From Streptomyces albogriseolus (GTDB taxonomy: Bacteria > Actinomycetota > Actinomycetes > Streptomycetales > Streptomycetaceae): a stretch of DNA of 64,000 bases. Under the pieces are notes generated by a model. The model was not told where the DNA came from, ran no database searches, and was given only the letters and a program-made list of their open reading frames with translations. The translations under genes were made by a program, and so were the position numbers. Of the stretch, positions 59,226 to 64,000 are shown in pieces (the first letter of the stretch is position 1; each line of letters starts with the position of its first letter). The stretch is taken from assembly GCA_014650475.1 (NCBI GenBank), contig BMVA01000003.1:310001-374000 (forward strand), read 5' to 3'.

Positions 59226-59588
59226 CTACCTGTCGTCGCGGTTCACCGGTTCGACTCGGCCCTGCGGCGGTTCGCCGTTCTCGACCTCGCGGCGGTTGTC
59301 CCGCCAGGCCACCACACCGCGCTTGACCCGCTCCAGCAGTTCCTGGAACACCACGGTGGCGCCCGCCGACGTGATGGCGATGACGATCTCCTGACTCGTC
59401 CCCATCGGGGCGCCGTCGTGATCGGCGGCCGGCCGTTCGCGGATCCGCAGCTTCCCGTCCCGCAACAGGTCGTCCAGCGGTTTCTCCCGCTCCAGCCAGT
59501 TGCGCAGGGCGGTGACGTCGCCCTCCGTCGCGCTCCCGTCCAGCCGTACGCGGACGTCCTGGTCGGCCACTCCATCCCCCTCAGCCAT
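59226..59588 (-). CDS. EACC1-like effector-associated protein
   Basis: 120 residues: RVRLDGSATEGDVTALRNWL, a short loop, then a helix EIVIAITSAGATVVFQELLE that may insert in the membrane, and a basic tail KRGVVAWRDNRREVE. This matches the EACC1 component described in actinobacterial caspase/NTPase conflict systems, as I recall it. It sits directly before the caspase gene. Its role there is proposed to be signal transfer. Confidence 0.7.
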   Translation of the reverse strand: MAEGDGVADQDVRVRLDGSATEGDVTALRNWLEREKPLDDLLRDGKLRIRERPAADHDGAPMGTSQEIVIAITSAGATVVFQELLERVKRGVVAWRDNRREVENGEPPQGRVEPVNRDDR

Positions 59589-59597
59589 AACTCCCCA

Positions 59598-60737
59598 TCA
59601 TGGCACCGCGGTCGCCCCCTGGGGAGGGTCCGTACGCAGGTGCCCTGCGGGCATCGCCCCACGCCCCTGCACCTCCCGCAACCGGCGCCGCACATGCTCC
59701 ACGGCCCCCTCCCGGCGCCCCGGCACCCGGCTCCTCAACTCCACGAGTCGCACACCCAGTTCACCCACCCGCACCGGGTCGTCGATCCGGCCCCACTGAT
59801 GGTGGGCGCGGTCCACGGCCGCCTCCACGGCGGGCGCGTCGGCCGGCTGCCCGGCGGCCAGCCGGGTGTCCGCCAGCGCCATCCACGCGCGGCAGCTGCG
59901 CGCCGCGTCGCCCGCCAGCATCGCCAGGTCCGCGCGGACCTCCGTCCAGTGCAGCGCCTCCTCCGACACCGGGCCGTGCGCCAGCCCCGCCGCCTGCTCC
60001 AGCCGCGCGGCCAGCGCGTCCGCCTCCGCGTGCCGCCCCGCGCGCACGGCCGCCGTGACCGCCGCGTGCGGGTCGCCCGGCAGCGGCCCGCGCTGCGCCA
60101 GCACCAGGTCGGCGCCCGCGCCCTCCGGCGCGATCCGGGCCAGCGTCCGCTGGTGCAGCTCCTCGTCCGGCAGCCGCCGCCCGCTGCGCAACAGCGTCGC
60201 CAGCGCCTTCATGTACGCCGGTGCCGCCACCCCACGCCGTGCCGGCGGGGGCGCGACGCGACCGTAGACGGCGGCGTCACGGCCGCAGTCCAGCGGGAAC
60301 GGACGGCCCGGCGCGGGCGGCGCGCACAGCGCCCGCCAGGTGTCCGCGTCGGCGCGCAGATCGAGGAACAGCGTCGTCGCGCCGGCCGGGCGCAGCCGCA
60401 GCTCGTCCCGGAACCAGTGCCAGGGCAGCGCCGTGTACCGCACGGTCGCCGGGGTGGTGCGGGCCAGCGCCAGGTGCGGCAGCCGCTGTCTGCGGTCCAG
60501 CCGCAGCTCCCCCGCCACGTACACGGTCAGCGGGCCGGGCGCCGCGGCCGCCGCGCGGAGCCGGGTCAGCACCGCCTGCGGCTCCAGCGGGTCGGCCAGC
60601 TCCACGACGTTCGCGGTGTCCGCGCCGGACAGCACCGACGGGGGCACCGCCGCGAGCACGGGGAGCACGGACGCCGCGTCCACCAGCCGTCCACGGCCCA
60701 GCGGCGACGCCGCCAGCAGCAGCACGGTCCCGGGCAT
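59598..60737 (-). CDS. TPR-type protein of the caspase operon (CATRA-like)
   Basis: 379 residues, ATG behind GGGGGAGG. N-terminal Rossmann-like segment (TVLLLAASPLGRGRLVDAAS, PLTVYVAGELRLD, LPHLALARTTPATVRYTALP) that recalls a caspase-type fold without the catalytic dyad, then TPR-like helices (about 180-340: DPHAAVTAAVRAGRHAEADA, AGDAARSCRAWMALADTRLA). Resembles the CATRA proteins named for caspase/TPR-associated conflict systems. First gene of the operon, nine bases before the EACC1-like gene. Confidence 0.6.
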   Translation of the reverse strand: MPGTVLLLAASPLGRGRLVDAASVLPVLAAVPPSVLSGADTANVVELADPLEPQAVLTRLRAAAAAPGPLTVYVAGELRLDRRQRLPHLALARTTPATVRYTALPWHWFRDELRLRPAGATTLFLDLRADADTWRALCAPPAPGRPFPLDCGRDAAVYGRVAPPPARRGVAAPAYMKALATLLRSGRRLPDEELHQRTLARIAPEGAGADLVLAQRGPLPGDPHAAVTAAVRAGRHAEADALAARLEQAAGLAHGPVSEEALHWTEVRADLAMLAGDAARSCRAWMALADTRLAAGQPADAPAVEAAVDRAHHQWGRIDDPVRVGELGVRLVELRSRVPGRREGAVEHVRRRLREVQGRGAMPAGHLRTDPPQGATAVP

Positions 60738-60801
60738 GGTCCCCTCCCCCTGTCGATCACCCACGGCAGCACCGTAACCGCTGCGGTCGCAAACGGGGGC
60801 G

Positions 60802-62013
60802 TCACAGCGGTGAACGTCCCCCTTCGCGACGTTCGACCCCCGTGCCCCGGCCGCGCCGCACCGCGAACACGGTGGTGTCGTCCACCAGATGACCCCGGCA
60901 ATGCCGCAGCGTCCCGTCCCGTACGACCCGCGCCAGCCGGCGGGGGGCCGTCAGCCGCGGGTCGGCGGCCACGGCCCGCCGCACCTCCTCGGCGACCTTG
61001 AAGAAGCGGCCCTCCCGGTCCCGGGCCTCCGTCACCCCGTCCGTCACCACCAGCAGCGTCTCGTCGGCGTCCAGGCGCACCCGGCGCACCGGGGGGCCCT
61101 CGGGCGCCAGGTCGCGGTAGCCGAGCGGCAGCCCTCCGGCCACCGGCAGGCGCCGGACCCCCGACGGGCCCACCGCCAGCGGGGGTTCATGGCCGAAGAC
61201 GACGGTGTCGACGGCGTCGTCCTCGTCCGCGGGGAAGGCGAGCAGCACGGCCGTGGCGAACCGGTCGCCGTCCGCGCGGCCGAGGGCGGTCGTGTACGCG
61301 CGGTGCCGCACCATCCGCGCCTCCAGCCGGTCGGCGACCACCGCCAGGTCCGCCTCGTGGAATCCCGCCTCGCGGAACGTGCCGAGCAGCACCGCCGCCG
61401 TCTCCACCGCGCCCAGCCCCTTGCCCTGCACGTCCCCGACGAGGACACGGGTGCCGTGCGGGCCGGGCTGGATGTCGTAGAAGTCGCCGCCGACCCGGGC
61501 CCGGGCGTCGGCGGTGAGATACACGCCCGCGTGTTCCAGGCCGCCCCAGCCGGGCGGCAGCGGCCGCAGCACGGTGCGCCGCACCGTGTCCGTCACGTCC
61601 CGCAGGTGCAGCGCCCGCCGCTCGCCGCGCACCCGCACCGCGCACGCCAGCGTGGCGAGGACGCCGCCGAGGGCGACCAGGATGAAGTCGGGCAGGCCCG
61701 CCTGGAACTGGTGCGGCCAGGCGCTGTCGACGACCGTGTACGTGCCCATGGACAGCACCGCGAACACCGCCGTGCCCCACACCCCGCACAGCGCGGCCGC
61801 GATGCCCGGCACCAGCACGATCCAGGAGATGATCCGGAACTCGCCGGTGGTGTTGTAGTCGGTCACCGCGATCGCGACGAGCAGCAGCAGGGGCGGCACC
61901 CAGGCGACGCTGCGGCCCCGTACCCGCAGCAGTATCTGCCGCTCCACGACGTCGTCCGGGCCGGCCGTCGGGTACGGCTCGGGCAGGGCGTGTCCTGTGG
62001 TGGCCGGACTCAC
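60802..62013 (-). CDS. Membrane SpoIIE/PP2C protein phosphatase, intact
   Basis: 403 residues from GTG 62013. Four to five spans (about 35-135), then a PP2C domain with full acid set: GGDFYDIQP, VGDVQGKGLG, VVTDGVTEARD and DDTTVFAVRR. Contrast the degenerate enzyme at 21855-23936. Should dephosphorylate an anti-sigma antagonist protein. Sixty-five bases upstream of the caspase operon on the same strand and possibly co-expressed. Confidence 0.88.
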   Translation of the reverse strand: MSPATTGHALPEPYPTAGPDDVVERQILLRVRGRSVAWVPPLLLLVAIAVTDYNTTGEFRIISWIVLVPGIAAALCGVWGTAVFAVLSMGTYTVVDSAWPHQFQAGLPDFILVALGGVLATLACAVRVRGERRALHLRDVTDTVRRTVLRPLPPGWGGLEHAGVYLTADARARVGGDFYDIQPGPHGTRVLVGDVQGKGLGAVETAAVLLGTFREAGFHEADLAVVADRLEARMVRHRAYTTALGRADGDRFATAVLLAFPADEDDAVDTVVFGHEPPLAVGPSGVRRLPVAGGLPLGYRDLAPEGPPVRRVRLDADETLLVVTDGVTEARDREGRFFKVAEEVRRAVAADPRLTAPRRLARVVRDGTLRHCRGHLVDDTTVFAVRRGRGTGVERREGGRSPL

Positions 62014-62153
62014 GGCCCCAGCGAAACACGTGCCCGTGACGGCCGCATCCCCTCCCGCCGGGCGCGCGGACCCGGCGGGAGGGCGGTCGAGTTGCCGCAC
62101 GGGCGCGGCAGGTGTGCCCTGGAGGGGCGGGGGACGGAGGAAGGAGTGCTCCC

Positions 62154-62594
62154 ATGGCGCATGCGGCGCCCCGGACCCGGGGCATGATCGAACAGGGCCG
62201 CACCACCGACGTCTTCGACGCCCGCGCCCATCGCGTGGCCCGGGTCGTCCTGCCCGTCCTCGCGGCGCTGGTCTACGGCTTCTGGGCCGCGGCGAACCGC
62301 CGCTACGGCGGTCCCATCACCGGCTGGAACCTGCTGTTCGGCTTCCTCACCGCGCTCGTCTTCGCCGTCGTCCTCATCACCCTGCTCACCGTGGCCCCGA
62401 AACTCCGCCGCGAACTCCACGCCCTGGTCTGGGCCGCCTTCGCCGGCTGCGCGGTCGGCTTCCTCTTCAGCCAGTCCAACGGCAGCATCTACCGTTCGGT
62501 GGCCCTGGGGGTGGGCGTCATGGCCGGCACCTTCGCGATCATGTTCTACCGCTACTACACGAAGGAGGACGCGGAGGGGCACCGCCTGGAGTGA
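62154..62594 (+). CDS. Small membrane protein
   Basis: 146 residues from ATG 62154 behind GGAAGGAG. Four hydrophobic spans (VLPVLAALVYGFWAAANR, LLFGFLTALVFAVVLITLLT, LVWAAFAGCAVGFLF, SVALGVGVMAGTFAIMFY). Unknown family; divergent from the PP2C gene. Confidence 0.7.
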   Translation: MAHAAPRTRGMIEQGRTTDVFDARAHRVARVVLPVLAALVYGFWAAANRRYGGPITGWNLLFGFLTALVFAVVLITLLTVAPKLRRELHALVWAAFAGCAVGFLFSQSNGSIYRSVALGVGVMAGTFAIMFYRYYTKEDAEGHRLE

Positions 62595-62658
62595 GGCGGG
62601 GACCTCCGTCCGCCGCCCGTTCGGGGGTGTACCGCTCGCGGCCGCGGAGGCGGGCCGG

Positions 62659-63612
62659 TTGCCTGGAGGGGTGGCTTCGTGGAGTGGCGCCCGGCGGGTG
62701 CGGGACGGGATCGGGGCGGTGTGCGTCGCCGTCGCGTGTCTGCTCGTGCCGCTCGGCGTGCTCGCCGGGTGGGCCGCGCTGGGGCTCGCCGACACCGGGC
62801 GGTACGTCCGTACCGTGGCCCCGCTGGCCGGCGACCCCGCCGTGCGGGAGGCCGTCGCGGACGCCGTCGGCGACGAGGTCGTACGGGAGCTGGAGACGCG
62901 GACCACGGGCGAGGCCGCCCTCGGGCCGTTCGTACGGGACGCGATCGAGTCGTTCACCCGTACGGACGCATTCCGTACCGCGTGGGAGGCGGGGAACCGG
63001 GCCGTCCACGACGCGGTGCTGCACGCCCTCCGCGACGACGCGCCCTCCGGCGGACCCGTCACCGTCGATCTCGCGCCCGTCACCGCGCAGGTGAAGCAGC
63101 GGCTCGAGGCCGAGCACATGCCCTACGCGCACCGCATCCCCGTCGCGCACACCGAGGTCCCGGTGGTCCCGGCCGAGGAGGTGGCCGGGCTGCGCCAGGG
63201 CTACCGCCTGCTGGACGCCGCCGCCCTCTGGCTGCCCCTCACCGCCGTCGCCCTCGCCGTGACCGGCGTCGCGGTCGCCGCGTCCCGCCGCCGCACCCTC
63301 ACCGCCGCCGGATCGGGCACCGCGCTGGGCGGCGCCCTGCTCGCCCTGGCGGTCGCGGCCGGCCGCCGGCTGACCCTGGCCGACCTCCCGGACACCGTCC
63401 ACCGCCCGGCGGCCGGCGCGGTCTACGACGCCCTCACGGCCACCCTGCGCACGGCGTCCTGGCTGCTCCTCGCCGTGGGCGCGGCGGTGGCCCTGACCTG
63501 CCGGCTGACCGGCGGGCCCGCCCTCCGCCGCGGACGCCCCGCCCCGCCCGCGCCGCCCGCCGCCACCCCGGCCCCGACCGGCGCCCCGGTCACCGCGGAG
63601 CGGCCGAGGTGA
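62659..63612 (+). CDS. Integral membrane protein with large extracytoplasmic loop
   Basis: About 317 residues. One span near the start (IGAVCVAVACLLVPLGVLAG), a hydrophilic loop of about 150 residues (VREAVADAVGDEVVRELETR, FVRDAIESFTRTDAFRTAWE), then three spans (about 190-290) and a Pro-rich tail. The start is unclear: TTG 62659, GTG 62671 or GTG 62698. Function unknown. Confidence 0.6.
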   Translation: MPGGVASWSGARRVRDGIGAVCVAVACLLVPLGVLAGWAALGLADTGRYVRTVAPLAGDPAVREAVADAVGDEVVRELETRTTGEAALGPFVRDAIESFTRTDAFRTAWEAGNRAVHDAVLHALRDDAPSGGPVTVDLAPVTAQVKQRLEAEHMPYAHRIPVAHTEVPVVPAEEVAGLRQGYRLLDAAALWLPLTAVALAVTGVAVAASRRRTLTAAGSGTALGGALLALAVAAGRRLTLADLPDTVHRPAAGAVYDALTATLRTASWLLLAVGAAVALTCRLTGGPALRRGRPAPPAPPAATPAPTGAPVTAERPR

Positions 63613-63631
63613 CCTGGCCGGCGCGAACGGC

Positions 63632-63667
63632 GGTGCGGGCCGCCCCGCGGAGGGGACGGCCCGCACC
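63632..63667. terminator. Bidirectional terminator
   Basis: Arms GGTGCGGGCC / GGCCCGCACC with an inner CCCC/GGGG pairing, between the converging membrane-protein and snapalysin genes. Confidence 0.75.
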
Positions 63668-63685
63668 GGACGGGACGCGCGCGGA

Positions 63686-64000
63686 TCAGCGGCCGGACTT
63701 CTGAAGCGCCTTCTCCGCCTGGTCGAGCGCGGCGGCGAAGCCGTTGGCCCACAGCTGGTTCACCCGCGACCGCTCGGCCGAGTTCGGGTAGGCGTTGGTG
63801 CAGGACGGGCCGGGGCCGCCGCCGGACATCAGCTCGCTGCACGGACCGGAGTAGTGGTCCGGCAGACCCAGCACGTGACCGGTCTCGTGCGCGGTGACCC
63901 GCGTCGAGTCGTAGGTCCGGTTCTGGGCGTAGTCGAGGAAGATGTAGCCGCGGCCGTGGCCGTCGGTCGAGGCGTACGAACCGCGCGAGTCGTTGCCCTC
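63686..64000 (-). CDS. Snapalysin-type (M7) secreted metalloprotease, 3' part
   Basis: The last 104 codons; the 5' end lies beyond the window. Zinc site [16 protein letters not shown] (HExxHxxGxxD, the M7 hallmark), [16 protein letters not shown] with the Met-turn and a disulfide Cys pair, ending [14 protein letters not shown]. Snapalysins are small extracellular neutral proteases of Streptomyces, usually controlled by a divergent LysR regulator, which would be outside the window. Confidence 0.92.
   Translation of the reverse strand, partial: EGNDSRGSYASTDGHGRGYIFLDYAQNRTYDSTRVTAHETGHVLGLPDHYSGPCSELMSGGGPGPSCTNAYPNSAERSRVNQLWANGFAAALDQAEKALQKSGR

Noticed and set aside
1-64000. Search for tRNA, rRNA, CRISPR, transposase or integrase genes.
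   Set aside because: No T-loop GGTTCGAATCC-type block in tRNA context, no rRNA motifs, no regular repeat-spacer array and no DDE or tyrosine/serine recombinase motifs were seen by eye; a tRNAscan and profile search would be needed to be certain.

Overview
The window is a piece of a high-GC actinobacterial chromosome, almost certainly Streptomyces. The evidence is codon positions saturated with G/C, GTG starts and 4-base GTGA/ATGA gene overlaps, many Tat and lipoprotein signals, a SCO2400-type zinc-ribbon protein, SpoIIE-type phosphatases, a snapalysin protease and a single rare TTA (bldA) codon. No rRNA, tRNA or CRISPR was seen.

Bases 1-8,100 are an arsenic-resistance island flanked by PIN-domain toxin genes. 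It holds arsI and arsO (minus strand), a frameshifted flavin monooxygenase plus arsR (plus strand), a second arsO-type gene, arsR2-acr3, arsC and a decayed thioredoxin reductase start. Two copies of one 32-bp operator-like palindrome precede the arsO/monooxygenase promoters and the first arsR. A short stretch with a metallo-beta-lactamase-fold protein, conserved hypotheticals and gene remnants (8,300-12,000) looks like a recombined junction.

Bases 12,000-30,300 are mostly signalling and envelope genes: a CseB/AfsQ1-like two-component operon with a GerMN lipoprotein, a DUF3152 metalloprotease-like protein with the TTA codon, a polysaccharide deacetylase, a TerD protein, and a SigE-family sigma factor with a membrane-anchored partner and a secreted paralogue. 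A PAS-GAF-SpoIIE-ATPase protein lacks phosphatase acids. A LuxR-type two-component pair has a double-length kinase. An ECF41-type sigma factor lies next to a flavoprotein oxidoreductase.

Bases 30,300-49,500 hold a sugar-binding lipoprotein, a beta-lactamase regulon (class A enzyme, MecA-like penicillin-binding protein, divergent LysR and BlaB-like serine protein), a cold-shock gene, MerR and TetR regulators, a cytochrome P450, an alpha-glucosidase, a nucleoside hydrolase, and an editing-deficient threonyl-tRNA synthetase preceded by a short threonine-containing leader peptide and a strong hairpin.

Bases 49,500-64,000 contain the least familiar biology. First comes a three-gene operon led by a glycoside-hydrolase-like protein without a signal peptide. 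Next is an XRE-TPR regulator divergent from a 56-residue secreted peptide gene, resembling an RRNPP-type peptide-sensing pair. Then comes a four-gene operon of a TPR protein, an EACC1-like protein, a membrane-anchored caspase fused to binding-protein and VWA ectodomains, and a solute-binding lipoprotein: a candidate caspase-based conflict or surveillance system. A catalytically intact PP2C, two membrane proteins and a partial snapalysin close the window.
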